Origin: DATKUK01 sp035530655
GTDB taxonomy: Bacteria; Planctomycetota; Phycisphaerae; UBA1845; DATKUK01
NCBI GenBank assembly: GCA_035530655.1
Contig: DATKUK010000122.1
Location: 62,001 to 126,000 of the forward strand
Direction of reading: 5' to 3'
Length of the DNA: 64,000 nt
The position numbers were made by a program, and so were the translations under genes. Below are positions 48,573 to 56,622 of the stretch, piece after piece (positions within the stretch are counted from its first letter, which is position 1; the number at the start of each line of letters is the position of its first letter). Under the pieces are notes generated by a model. That model did not search any database. It was given only the letters and a program-made list of their open reading frames with translations, and was not told the origin of the DNA.

Positions 48573-48884
48573 TCACGTGTCGCCGTCTGCCTTCTTGGTC
48601 CGAGCCTTGGCGGTCTTGGCTTTCTTGGCGGACTTTACGGCAATGCCGCCTTGCTTCAGCAGCGATCGAACCGTTTCGGAGGGCTGGGCCCCGACGCTGA
48701 GCCAGTGCTCGACGCGATCGCGCTTAAGCTTGACGCGCTGCGCATCTTCTTTGGCCAGCGGATCGTAGAAGCCGAGTTCCTCGATGACCCTGCCGTCCCG
48801 CGGAGATCGGATATCCATCGCGGCGACGCGGTAGAACGGCCGGTGTCTCCGGCCTGCACGCTTGAGCCTCAGTCGAACTGCCAT
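48573..48884 (-). CDS. rpsP: 30S ribosomal protein S16
   Basis: This 103-residue protein of the small subunit carries 'VRLRLKRAGRRHRPFYRVAAMDIRSPRDGRVIEELGFYDPL', the S16 signature. It is followed by 'RVKLKRDRVEHWLSVGAQPSETVRSLLKQGG' and a Lys/Ala-rich C-terminal tail (about 20 residues). It sits between ffh (79-base gap) and trmD. The order ffh-rpsP-trmD-rplS is a common bacterial arrangement, here without rimM. Confidence 0.97.
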   Translation of the reverse strand: MAVRLRLKRAGRRHRPFYRVAAMDIRSPRDGRVIEELGFYDPLAKEDAQRVKLKRDRVEHWLSVGAQPSETVRSLLKQGGIAVKSAKKAKTAKARTKKADGDT

Positions 48885-48963
48885 AATTTCCTCACTTATC
48901 TATCTTCTCGCTTGGTCTACTGTCCGGTGTCGCTTCGCAGGCGTGACAACCCACGGCGAGCGG

Positions 48964-50403
48964 TCACCGACTCTTTCGCTTTCGTTGGCGCCGTTTGTCC
49001 TTCTTGGCGCGAAATTTCTGCTTTGCTAGTGTTTTGGTCTTAAACTTGGGCATCGAACCGCCCAGCAGGCTGATCTCGCTGATCTGCTTGGCGGCGCTGA
49101 GCCGCTGGGACATGCCCATGCCGGCCATCTGTTTCATGACGCCTCGTATCTGACCGAATTGCTTGACCAGGCCGGCGACGTCCTGGGGGTCGGTACCGCT
49201 TCCCCGGGCGATTCTTCGCCGCCGAGACGCATCGATGAGGTCCGGGTTGCGTCGCTCGCCGGATGTCATGGAGTGGATGATGCCCCGGATCTGCTGGAGT
49301 TCGCTGTCGTCGACCTGGACGCCTTTCAGGGCCGACCCCATGCCGGGCATGAGCTTGAGGATTTCCTTCATGGGGCCCATGTTTTTCATGGCTTCCATCT
49401 GGGTGAGGAAATCATCGAAGCCGAACGTACCCTTGGCCATCTTCTGCTGGGCTTTGGCGGCCTGTTTCTGGTCGAACTGGGACTGGGCCTTCTCGACGAG
49501 GGTGAGCACGTCGCCCATGCCGAGGATACGGCTGGCGATGCGGTCGGGGTGGAACTCCTCGATCTGGTCGAGCTTCTCGCCGACGCCGATGAACTTGATC
49601 GGCTTGCCGGTGACCTGCTTGACCGACAGGGCAGCCCCGCCGCGGGTGTCGCTGTCGAACTTGGTCAGGATCACGCCGTCCAACTCGAGGCGCTCATTGA
49701 AGGCCTTGGCGGAGTTGACCGCATCCTGGCCGGTCATAGCATCCAGCACCAGGTAGATCTGGTGCGGCTGGGTAACTTGGGCAATGCGGGCGACCTCCTG
49801 CATCATCTCTTCGTCGATGGCGAGTCGCCCGGCGGTGTCGAGAATGACCACGTCGCATTCGGCTTTTCGTGCTTGCAGGATGCTGTTGCGGCAGACCTTG
49901 ACGGGGCTATCGTGATCCCGCTCGGCGTAGACGGGCACGTCGATCTGCCTGCCGAGCACCTCGAGCTGGTCGATGGCTCCAGGCCGTTTGAGGTCGGCCG
50001 CCACCATCATGGGGCTCTTTTGGCGGCGCCGGCAGTATTGGGCCAACTTGGCGCACATCGTGGTTTTGCCCGAGCCTTGGAGTCCGGCGAGCATCACCAG
50101 GGTTGGCGGCGGGGAGACGTAAGGGATACGGCTGTCAACCGGGCCGATCAGCTTGACCAGTTCGTCGAAGACGATTTTGACCATGAGATGATCGGGGTGG
50201 AGGTTTTTGATCACCTCGGTGCCGATGGCCTTTTCCAGCACGTGGTCGCAGAACTCGCGTGCCACGCGGACGTGGACGTCGGCCTCGAGCAAGGCCGTAC
50301 GGACATCGCCCATGACCTCGCGAACGTTGGCGTCGGTGATGGTGCCTCGCCCGCGAAGCTTGCGGAAGGCGTCGGAGAATCGTTCTGTCAGCGTGTCAAA
50401 CAT
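48964..50403 (-). CDS. ffh: Signal recognition particle GTPase Ffh (SRP54)
   Basis: This 479-residue protein targets nascent membrane proteins to the translocon. The N domain is at about 1-95, followed by the G domain with G1 'LAGLQGSGKTTMCAKLA', G3 'VVILDTAGRLAIDEEMM', G4 'LTKFDSDTRGGAALSV' and 'GKPIKFIGVGEKLDQIEEFHPDRIASRILGMGDVLTLVE'. The Met-rich M domain has 'MEAMKNMGPMKEILKLMPGM', 'RRNPDLIDASRRRRIARGSGTDPQDVAGLVKQFGQIRGVMKQMAGMGM', which binds 4.5S RNA and signal peptides. A basic tail of about 20 residues ends the protein. It is the first gene of this minus-strand block. Confidence 0.97.
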   Translation of the reverse strand: MFDTLTERFSDAFRKLRGRGTITDANVREVMGDVRTALLEADVHVRVAREFCDHVLEKAIGTEVIKNLHPDHLMVKIVFDELVKLIGPVDSRIPYVSPPPTLVMLAGLQGSGKTTMCAKLAQYCRRRQKSPMMVAADLKRPGAIDQLEVLGRQIDVPVYAERDHDSPVKVCRNSILQARKAECDVVILDTAGRLAIDEEMMQEVARIAQVTQPHQIYLVLDAMTGQDAVNSAKAFNERLELDGVILTKFDSDTRGGAALSVKQVTGKPIKFIGVGEKLDQIEEFHPDRIASRILGMGDVLTLVEKAQSQFDQKQAAKAQQKMAKGTFGFDDFLTQMEAMKNMGPMKEILKLMPGMGSALKGVQVDDSELQQIRGIIHSMTSGERRNPDLIDASRRRRIARGSGTDPQDVAGLVKQFGQIRGVMKQMAGMGMSQRLSAAKQISEISLLGGSMPKFKTKTLAKQKFRAKKDKRRQRKRKSR

Positions 50404-50508
50404 TTACGAGTCCACGCGCTATGCCCGGCGGCAGAACCACACATTATTGCACTCTGCAGGACGTCCCGCAACCCCGGTAGTGCAGGACGATGGGGCAGGG
50501 CGTCGCCC

Positions 50509-50536
50509 TTGACCGCGAGCGTAAATCGAGTATGCT
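50509..50536 (+). promoter_or_regulatory. Candidate promoter of the SPOR-like gene
   Basis: TTGACC (50509-50514) and TATGCT (50531-50536) are separated by 16 bases. A TAGAAT also occurs just downstream at 50540-50545. The SPOR-like gene starts at 50602, leaving a leader of roughly 55-60 bases. This was seen by eye only. Confidence 0.35.
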
Positions 50537-50601
50537 GCTAGAATTGCGGGGTCGACGAGCGGCCGCCCGGTTTGGGCGGTTGCCGCGGCGGATTGGGACC
50601 C

Positions 50602-51441
50602 ATGGTCAGGACCAGACGCGGGCCAGCCTTGTTCGAGGTGATCAGCAAGCAGTCTGGGGGTGTGCGCCGGCAGCCGCGGCTGGGCGTTCCGGACTGGTGG
50701 CGGCAGCAGGCGGCGTCGGAGGGGCCTGAGGAGGAGCGGGCTCAGCCCCAAGTGAAGGACCTGCCGGCCGAGTCGGTGGAGCGGCGTCTGCGGGAGCACG
50801 AAGAAGAAGCGGCGGGCGGCGAGCCCGGTCCGGTCGTCGAGGCGGTGCGTGGCAGGCCGTCGCTGGGCGTCCGGGATGGGCGGATCTGCCTGACCCTCAC
50901 GCCCATAGCCGGCGTGGTTGTGGTGGGGACAGCGTTGTTGATTGTGGCGGGTAGCTTTGTGGTGGGTCGGTCGCTCGGGTGGCGCGATGCGCGTCGGGCG
51001 GCTGTGGCGGCGGGCGACGACGTGGCGGTGGTGCGGCAAGCCGAGCCGGATCCGTCCGTATTGCTCGGGTTGGCGACGGGCGTGACGAGGTCGGGCGCCC
51101 GTCAGCTCGGCGGCGGCGGCGCGCCAGGCAGTGGAGGCGAGGGGCTCGAATTGGGGAAGACGTATCTGGTCATTCAGACGTTCGACCCGTCGGCTCGGGC
51201 CGACGCTTTACGTGCCCAAAGCTTCCTGGCGACCAGGGAGGTGCCGACGGTGCTGCGTCAGGTAAGCAACGGCTACCTGCTTGTGGCTCGCGAGGCGTTT
51301 GACTGGGATGATGTGCAGGACAGGAGCAAGTTTGAGTCGTTCCGTCGGTCAGTGGTGGCGTTGGGGAAGCTGTATGCCTCGGACAAACACCGGGGTGGTT
51401 ACGACTTCAAGGACTGCTATCCGTCGACGTATCGAGGTTAG
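50602..51441 (+). CDS. Membrane protein with SPOR-like C-terminal domain, unknown
   Basis: This 279-residue bitopic protein has a charged cytoplasmic N-terminus (about 1-95, many Arg/Glu), one membrane segment (about 97-121, 'LTPIAGVVVVGTALLIVAGSFVVG'), a Gly-rich linker and a C-terminal domain from about 178. That domain has 'GKTYLVIQTFDPSARADALRAQSFLATREVPTVLRQVSNGYLLVARE' followed by 'DRSKFESFRRSVVALGKLYASDKHRGGYDFKDCYPSTYRG'. The pattern of strand, helix with 'A..L...L....VPTVL', then strand resembles SPOR domains, which bind denuded glycan at division sites. This is inference. The small basic protein gene follows 29 bases later, so the two are likely cotranscribed. Confidence 0.7.
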   Translation: MVRTRRGPALFEVISKQSGGVRRQPRLGVPDWWRQQAASEGPEEERAQPQVKDLPAESVERRLREHEEEAAGGEPGPVVEAVRGRPSLGVRDGRICLTLTPIAGVVVVGTALLIVAGSFVVGRSLGWRDARRAAVAAGDDVAVVRQAEPDPSVLLGLATGVTRSGARQLGGGGAPGSGGEGLELGKTYLVIQTFDPSARADALRAQSFLATREVPTVLRQVSNGYLLVAREAFDWDDVQDRSKFESFRRSVVALGKLYASDKHRGGYDFKDCYPSTYRG

Positions 51442-51470
51442 GACGACATCGTACAGCGGGAGTATTGGCC

Positions 51471-51737
51471 GTGTCGATTGATCGAAGCCTTAAGAGCAAG
51501 AACGTACTGGCCCGGCATCGGAATGTGCTGACGCGGGCTGAGCGGCTGGTCATCCTGGAGGATGAAGACCGCTGGGACGAGTCGCAGAGCGTGTTCGGGC
51601 TGCCGAAAGTGGTTCATCGCAAGAGTTCGGCTGGCCAGAAGGCCAAGAAGGAAGAGAAGGCGGCAGAAGAAGCGGCTGCGGCTGAAGGGGCCGAGCCGGC
51701 GGCCGCCGAAGGTGGGGAGGCAGGCGCCCAGAAGTAG
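51471..51737 (+). CDS. Small basic protein of the PVC superphylum (TIGR04137-like)
   Basis: This 88-residue protein starts at GTG 51471 with GGGAG eight bases upstream. Its first half 'SIDRSLKSKNVLARHRNVLTRAERLVILEDEDRW' and 'SVFGLPKVVHR' matches the small basic protein family that, to my knowledge, is confined to Planctomycetes, Verrucomicrobia and Chlamydiae, and may be ribosome-associated. The second half is a low-complexity Ala/Glu/Gly tail with Lys patches ('KAKKEEKAAEEAAAAEG'), longer than in most members. It is a strong taxonomic marker for the window. Function is unknown. Confidence 0.88.
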   Translation: MSIDRSLKSKNVLARHRNVLTRAERLVILEDEDRWDESQSVFGLPKVVHRKSSAGQKAKKEEKAAEEAAAAEGAEPAAAEGGEAGAQK

Positions 51738-51824
51738 ACACGAGGGGGACAAACGATCCGCATTGGGGGGAATCTGCACCGAGGGTTGCTCATTCGGTGC
51801 CTGCTTTGTAGCGAGGAGCGGCGG

Positions 51825-52946
51825 ATGGGGCGGCGCGGCTTTGTGGCGGGACGCACATCGTTGATCGATGCCTCGGGCATCCGCCGTGTGTTTGACCTCG
51901 CGGCGGGCATGCGCGATCCGGTCAATCTTTCCATAGGTCAGCCCGACTTTGCGGTGCCTGCGCCGATCAAGGACGCGGCCATCGCGGCGATCCGCGAGGA
52001 TTTCAACGGCTACACCGTAACGCAGGGTATACCGGCGCTGCGGGATGGGATCGGGCAGCGTTTGCAGGAGGAATTCGACTGGTCGCCGGCAGTTCTGGTG
52101 ACGTCCGGGGTCTCAGGGGGGCTGCTGCTGGCGCTGATGTGCTGCGTGGACCCGGGTGACGAGGTGGTTTTCGTCGATCCGTATTTTGTGGAGTACAAGC
52201 ATCTGGTCCATGCGGTGGGGGGCAGGCCGGTGATGGTCAGTGCTTATCCGGATTTTGGCTTTGCGGCCGATCGGGTGGAGGCGGCGATCACCGAGCGCAC
52301 GAAATTGCTGCTGATCAACTCACCGAGCAATCCCACCGGGGTGGTGATGAGCGACCAGGAATGCCGTGCCGCGGCCTCGCTGGCTGAGCGGCACAACCTG
52401 CTCATCATTACCGACGAGATCTACAACCAATTGGTGTACGACGGTCCATGCCCGAGCGTGGTGCCGTATGCCCGGGATCGCGTACTTCTACTACGCGGGT
52501 TCAGCAAGAGCTACGCGATGACCGGGTGGCGCCTGGGCTATGCGGCCGGGCCGCAGCCTGTCATCGAGGAAATGACCAAGCTTCAGCAGTACACGTTCGT
52601 CCATGCGCCAAGCATGGTGCAGCACGCGGGCGTGGTGGCGTTGAGAACGGACATGAGTCGGCAGATTGCCGATTACGCCCGCAAGCGCGATCTGGTTTGC
52701 GATCGGCTGGCGGGGTGCTTCGAGTCGGTTCGACCTTCCGGGGGCTTCTACGTCTTTCCCAAGGCGCCGGATCGGTTTGCCAGCGCCACGACGTTCGTCG
52801 AGGAGGCGGTACGGAACAACGTGCTGATCATCCCCGGCAATGTGTTCAGCGAGCAGGACACGCACTTCCGCATCAGCTACGCCACGGACGATGAGAGCAT
52901 CCGCAAGGGATGCGAAATTCTGTGCCGCGTGGCGGAAGGGCAGTAA
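51825..52946 (+). CDS. PLP-dependent aminotransferase, class I/II
   Basis: This 373-residue fold-type I aminotransferase has 'VNLSIGQPDFAVPAPIKDAAIAAI', 'YTVTQGIPALRDGI', 'VTSGVSGGLLLALMCCVDPGDEVVFVDPYFVEY', 'LLLINSPSNPTGVVMSDQE', 'LIITDEIYNQLVYDG' (Asp binding the PLP nitrogen), the lysine in 'LLRGFSKSYAMTGWRLGYAAG', and C-terminal Arg in 'HFRISYATDDE'. It is closest in style to aspartate/aromatic aminotransferases of the Ialpha/Igamma groups. ATG 51825 follows GAGGAG by six bases. Substrate is not predicted. Co-directional with the two genes upstream. Confidence 0.93.
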   Translation: MGRRGFVAGRTSLIDASGIRRVFDLAAGMRDPVNLSIGQPDFAVPAPIKDAAIAAIREDFNGYTVTQGIPALRDGIGQRLQEEFDWSPAVLVTSGVSGGLLLALMCCVDPGDEVVFVDPYFVEYKHLVHAVGGRPVMVSAYPDFGFAADRVEAAITERTKLLLINSPSNPTGVVMSDQECRAAASLAERHNLLIITDEIYNQLVYDGPCPSVVPYARDRVLLLRGFSKSYAMTGWRLGYAAGPQPVIEEMTKLQQYTFVHAPSMVQHAGVVALRTDMSRQIADYARKRDLVCDRLAGCFESVRPSGGFYVFPKAPDRFASATTFVEEAVRNNVLIIPGNVFSEQDTHFRISYATDDESIRKGCEILCRVAEGQ

Positions 52947-52951
52947 GTCGA

Positions 52952-54439
52952 TCACATCGGACCGGTGAAGCCGGCCGCCAAGCGGCGGAAGTCGTCGACA
53001 TCGCAGTCGCCGTCCCCGTCGAGATCCGCGGCGAACCGATCGGTAGGCACGTTCGGGCCGGTGAGAGCCTGCACGAGCAAGGCCAGGTCGTCGCGGTCGA
53101 CGTCGTTGTCGGCGTCCAGATCGCCCGGTACGTCGCCGGCGCGGTCATGGAGGAACGCATCGCGTCCCTGTTCGCCCGGGCCGTTGGTATCGTCGGGCAC
53201 GAGGTTGGCGGCTTCGCTGGCGAAGACCACGAAGCGCCCGTCGGCGGATAGATGGGGCCAGAGGCTGTGGTCGTCTGCCTGCTGGCCACTCGACGCGACG
53301 CTGACTCGGGTCGTGATGGCGGTGTGACGATCGTGGACGAAGACGTCGCGGATGCCGTTCGTGTCGTCCGGGATCAGGTCGCTCACGGGCCCGTCGAAGG
53401 CGACGAAGCGGCCGTCGGCCGAAATGCTGCTGCCCCAGCTTGCGCCGTGCGTCTCTTGGCCGTCGGAGCGAATGCTTACCCGGGCGGTGATCCCCGTGTC
53501 ACGATCGTGGACGAAAACGTCGGGGTAGCCATTCGTGTCGTCGGGTACGAGATTGGGGGCAGCGCTTTCGAAGGCGACGTAGCGGCCATCGGCCGAGATG
53601 CTGCACGCGGTGCTGCCCGAGGTGGACTGGGATCCGCCGGGGCCAACATTGACGCGCTGGGTCTGACCGGTGTCGCGGTCGTGAACGAAGATGTCCATTG
53701 CGCCGTTGGTATCGTCGGGGATCAGGTTGGCCGCGTAACTCTCGAAGGCGATGAATCGCCCGTCGCCGGAGATTTGGGGGCGCCAACTGTATCCGTCGGC
53801 TTGTTGCCCATTCGACGCGATGCTCACACGCTGGGTCTGTTGGGTCTGACGATCGTGCACGAAGATGTCGTACTTGCCGTTGGTGTCGTCCGGTACGAGG
53901 TTGCCGGCCAGACTGGCGAAGACCACGTACCGGCCGTCCTGCGAAAGGGCGGGTCGGTAGCTGTTGTTGTCGGCCTGGTTGCCGTTTGAGGCCGTACTGA
54001 CGCACGTCGTGGTGTACGCAACCAGGTCGCGGACGAAGATATCGGTTTTGCCGTTGGTGTCGTCGGCGACGAGATTGCTGGCGGCGCTTTCGAAGGCGAC
54101 GAACCGTCCGTCCATGGAAAAGGCGGGGAAGTCGCTGGCGCCGTTGGCCTGCGAGCCATTGGTGGCCACACTTACTCGCGTTGTCGTGCCGGCTGTACAG
54201 TCGCGCAGGAAGATGTCCGTCACACCGTTTGTGTCGCCGGGGACCAGGTTGCTCGCCGTGCTGGCGAACGCGGCCTTCATGCCGTCGCCGGCAATGGTGG
54301 TATGCTTGGTGGCTTGACTGTTCGACTGGTCGCCGGCGGACGAAACGCTGACGCGGATGGTCTGGCCGGCGCGCGCACCCGCCATGGTCGCACACAAAGT
54401 GACGGCCAGCACCGACCAGATGGTCCCACTACTGCTCAA
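52952..54439 (-). CDS. Secreted beta-propeller (PD40/TolB-like) protein with C-terminal dockerin-type EF-hands
   Basis: This exported protein of about 495 residues starts at TTG 54439 after GAGGGG, with signal peptide 'SSSGTIWSVLAVTLCATMAGARA'. Seven repeats of about 57 residues follow, each with 'DIFVHDRxTxxTxRVS', 'SxDGRxVxFxSxAxNLVPDDTNG'. This pattern makes a calcium-rich, probably seven-bladed propeller. The end carries two EF-hand loops, 'GDLDADNDVDRDDLALL' and 'ADLDGDGDCDVDDFRRL', like type I dockerin modules widespread in Planctomycetes secreted proteins. The partner and role are unknown. A GTG at 54457 is an alternative start. Confidence 0.88.
   Translation of the reverse strand: MSSSGTIWSVLAVTLCATMAGARAGQTIRVSVSSAGDQSNSQATKHTTIAGDGMKAAFASTASNLVPGDTNGVTDIFLRDCTAGTTTRVSVATNGSQANGASDFPAFSMDGRFVAFESAASNLVADDTNGKTDIFVRDLVAYTTTCVSTASNGNQADNNSYRPALSQDGRYVVFASLAGNLVPDDTNGKYDIFVHDRQTQQTQRVSIASNGQQADGYSWRPQISGDGRFIAFESYAANLIPDDTNGAMDIFVHDRDTGQTQRVNVGPGGSQSTSGSTACSISADGRYVAFESAAPNLVPDDTNGYPDVFVHDRDTGITARVSIRSDGQETHGASWGSSISADGRFVAFDGPVSDLIPDDTNGIRDVFVHDRHTAITTRVSVASSGQQADDHSLWPHLSADGRFVVFASEAANLVPDDTNGPGEQGRDAFLHDRAGDVPGDLDADNDVDRDDLALLVQALTGPNVPTDRFAADLDGDGDCDVDDFRRLAAGFTGPM
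53140..54364 (-). repeat. Seven tandem coding repeats of about 171 bp
   Basis: Within the propeller gene seven units end in NLVPGDTNG, NLVADDTNG, NLVPDDTNG, NLIPDDTNG, NLVPDDTNG, DLIPDDTNG and NLVPDDTNG. Units 3 to 7 are the most alike. The DNA between them is similar enough that unequal recombination or misassembly could change copy number. Edges are approximate. Confidence 0.75.
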
Positions 54440-54638
54440 CGCCGCTTCCCCTCGCACTGCCCCCTTTGCCTTATTGTACCACGGGTTGAGCGCTTCGTCT
54501 TAGCTGGTGGCTTGCTGCGCCCGATAATCTCGTGGCTGATAGCTGTCTGCCTGGCCGGGAACCTCCGGAGGGATGGAAGGAAGGCACGTCAAGGCACGGT
54601 TTGAGAGGCTGGTAGCGGCGGCGATGGGCCCAGGTCGG

Positions 54639-56471
54639 TTATGGCGCAATCGATATGGATTCGGCTTGCGGGACTTCCGCGTCGCTTTTTTGCGGGTGCT
54701 GCTTCTGGAGTTGTTCGAGCAGCGTGGCGGGACGAGGGTCGCGGGGGTTCAGTTGTGCCGCTTGGCGGAGATGGTCGATTGCGTCTTCGGTTCGTCCGCT
54801 GTCGATGAGGGCCTTGGCGAGCAGGAAGTGAATGGTTGCGCTCTGGTCGCCGCCGCATTGGAGGGTCAACTTGTACTCCTTGATGGCCCGTTCGAAGTCT
54901 CTGGTGTGGTGGTACAAGGCGGCGAGGTTCAAGTGGTGGCGGGCATTGCTCGGTTCAAGTTCGGCTGCCCTGGAGAAACAGCGAAGGCTGTCGCTGTACC
55001 GGCCGAGCGTTTTCAGCGTGAGTCCCTGATTCTGAAGGATGCGCGGATCGTCCGGATGCAGTGTAGCCGCCCGCTCGAAGTGGTGGAGGGCCTGGGTGAG
55101 TTGCTCCCTGCTGCTTTGTTTGCTCCGTAGGAGATCCGCGCCGAGCAATGCGTGTGCGATCCACGAATCGGGGTTATGCCGGAGGGTGTCCTGGCATATG
55201 GTGCGTGTGTTATGAAATACGTAGGCCCGCTGCCATGTGAGGGACCAGCATGTCGCGACGGTCAGAACGGCGAGGACAACCGCCGGCGTGACTGCTCTGG
55301 TTACGGTGGCATGGCGTGCCGACGGCCTGAGTCTCTCCAGTCCCATGGCCGCGGCGTGCACGCACATAGCGATCAGCGATATCAGCGGCAGGTACTGGAA
55401 GTGATCGGCGACGAAGGAGTGTTGATGGTAGAAAATGTTAAAGAAGCCGAGGATGGGCAGGAGGGTGATCAGGTACGAGCCGAGCCCGAATAGCGCGTGT
55501 CGACCCCACGATCGGCGCCAGACCACCGCTCCAGCCAGGGCCACGGCAAGAACGACGTGCGGCAGATACGAAGTTACGATTGCAGGATCGACCGACCATC
55601 GCGGGTAGAAGAATACAAGCTTGTAGGGCAGCAGCGTCTTCCAGATGTAAAAGCCCACGATCCATCCGGCTCGTGCAAAGCGCTCGAGGAAGGCGCCCGA
55701 ATGTTCGGCGCTTGGATCCTGGGCGTAAGGCGGTTCGAGCCAGACGGTCAGGACGCACATGGCGGCCGCAAGCAGCAGGAACGGAGCGGATGCGATCAGG
55801 CTCTTTCGGACCCACGCGTCGCGCCGCCACCACCAGTACAATAGCAGCACCGCGGGCAGAACGACGGTCGACGCCTTCGAGAGTAAGGCGGCTACGAACA
55901 GCGCGATGGCGAGTGCATACCATCGCCGGCTGCGCGTCTGATCGAACCGGAACAGGGCGAGGAATGTCGACAGATAGAACAGGCCTGACAGGACATTCTT
56001 GCGCTCGTATATCCAGGCGACCGATTCGACGTTTATAGGGTGAAGAGCAAACAGCAGGGCCGCTACCGGTGCTGCACGAACCCCCACCTTGCGAAGTATC
56101 AGCCACACCAGTACCGCATTGGCGGCGTGCAAGGCGACGTTTACCCAGTGGTACCCGGCTGAGCGAAGCCCCCAAAGTCGGCGCTCCAACCAGAATGTCG
56201 TATACGTCAGCGGCTGGTATTGCTCGCTCTCACCCGAAAACCATATGCGCCAAAGGCCGTCGCTCTCGGTCAGGCGTGGGTTGGCGACAATGGCGCGGTC
56301 GTCGGTGATGGCGAACCCGGCGGTGAGGGCGGGCACATACGCGGCAACGACCAACAGGACGATCACGCCGGCCCACTCTGGAGGTGAAGCCGTTCTGGGT
56401 CGAGAGGGCTCGCGGGCCTGCTCCGCTGAGCCGTACGGCTCCTGATGTGTCTCTGCGCTGTTCTGACCCAT
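54639..56471 (-). CDS. TMTC-like membrane protein with C-terminal TPR repeats
   Basis: This 610-residue protein has an N-terminal half with about ten to eleven membrane segments and the GT-C-like motif 'FAITDDRAIVANPRLTESDGLWRIWFSG' (acidic DD near residue 57). It is followed by 'YQPLTYTTFWLERRLWGLRSAGYHWVNVALHAANAVLVW' and 'ALLFALHPINVESVAWIYERKNVLSGLFYL', characteristic of the TMTC/DUF1736 O-mannosyltransferase-like family. Residues about 445-590 hold three to four TPRs ('PRILQNQGLTLKTLGRYSDSLRCFSRAAELEPSNARHHLNLAALYHH'). It may glycosylate exported proteins or act in surface glycan synthesis; this is inference from the family. Confidence 0.85.
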   Translation of the reverse strand: MGQNSAETHQEPYGSAEQAREPSRPRTASPPEWAGVIVLLVVAAYVPALTAGFAITDDRAIVANPRLTESDGLWRIWFSGESEQYQPLTYTTFWLERRLWGLRSAGYHWVNVALHAANAVLVWLILRKVGVRAAPVAALLFALHPINVESVAWIYERKNVLSGLFYLSTFLALFRFDQTRSRRWYALAIALFVAALLSKASTVVLPAVLLLYWWWRRDAWVRKSLIASAPFLLLAAAMCVLTVWLEPPYAQDPSAEHSGAFLERFARAGWIVGFYIWKTLLPYKLVFFYPRWSVDPAIVTSYLPHVVLAVALAGAVVWRRSWGRHALFGLGSYLITLLPILGFFNIFYHQHSFVADHFQYLPLISLIAMCVHAAAMGLERLRPSARHATVTRAVTPAVVLAVLTVATCWSLTWQRAYVFHNTRTICQDTLRHNPDSWIAHALLGADLLRSKQSSREQLTQALHHFERAATLHPDDPRILQNQGLTLKTLGRYSDSLRCFSRAAELEPSNARHHLNLAALYHHTRDFERAIKEYKLTLQCGGDQSATIHFLLAKALIDSGRTEDAIDHLRQAAQLNPRDPRPATLLEQLQKQHPQKSDAEVPQAESISIAP

Positions 56472-56622
56472 GCTTCAGACCCGATCGGGACGTGACAGTA
56501 GTATCGGCGGCGGGGCCTTCGGAGGTGAAGACACCGCCGCTACGTGCTGAAAATGCGGTGTATCAGGCAAGACTTCCGAGTGGCAAGCTGCCAGATCGCC
56601 ATACGTGCCTCCTGCGTCTGTT

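Noticed and set aside
49159..50541. 460-codon plus-strand frame opposite ffh
   Set aside because: Antisense shadow of a clear Ffh gene; the translated sequence has no domain pattern.
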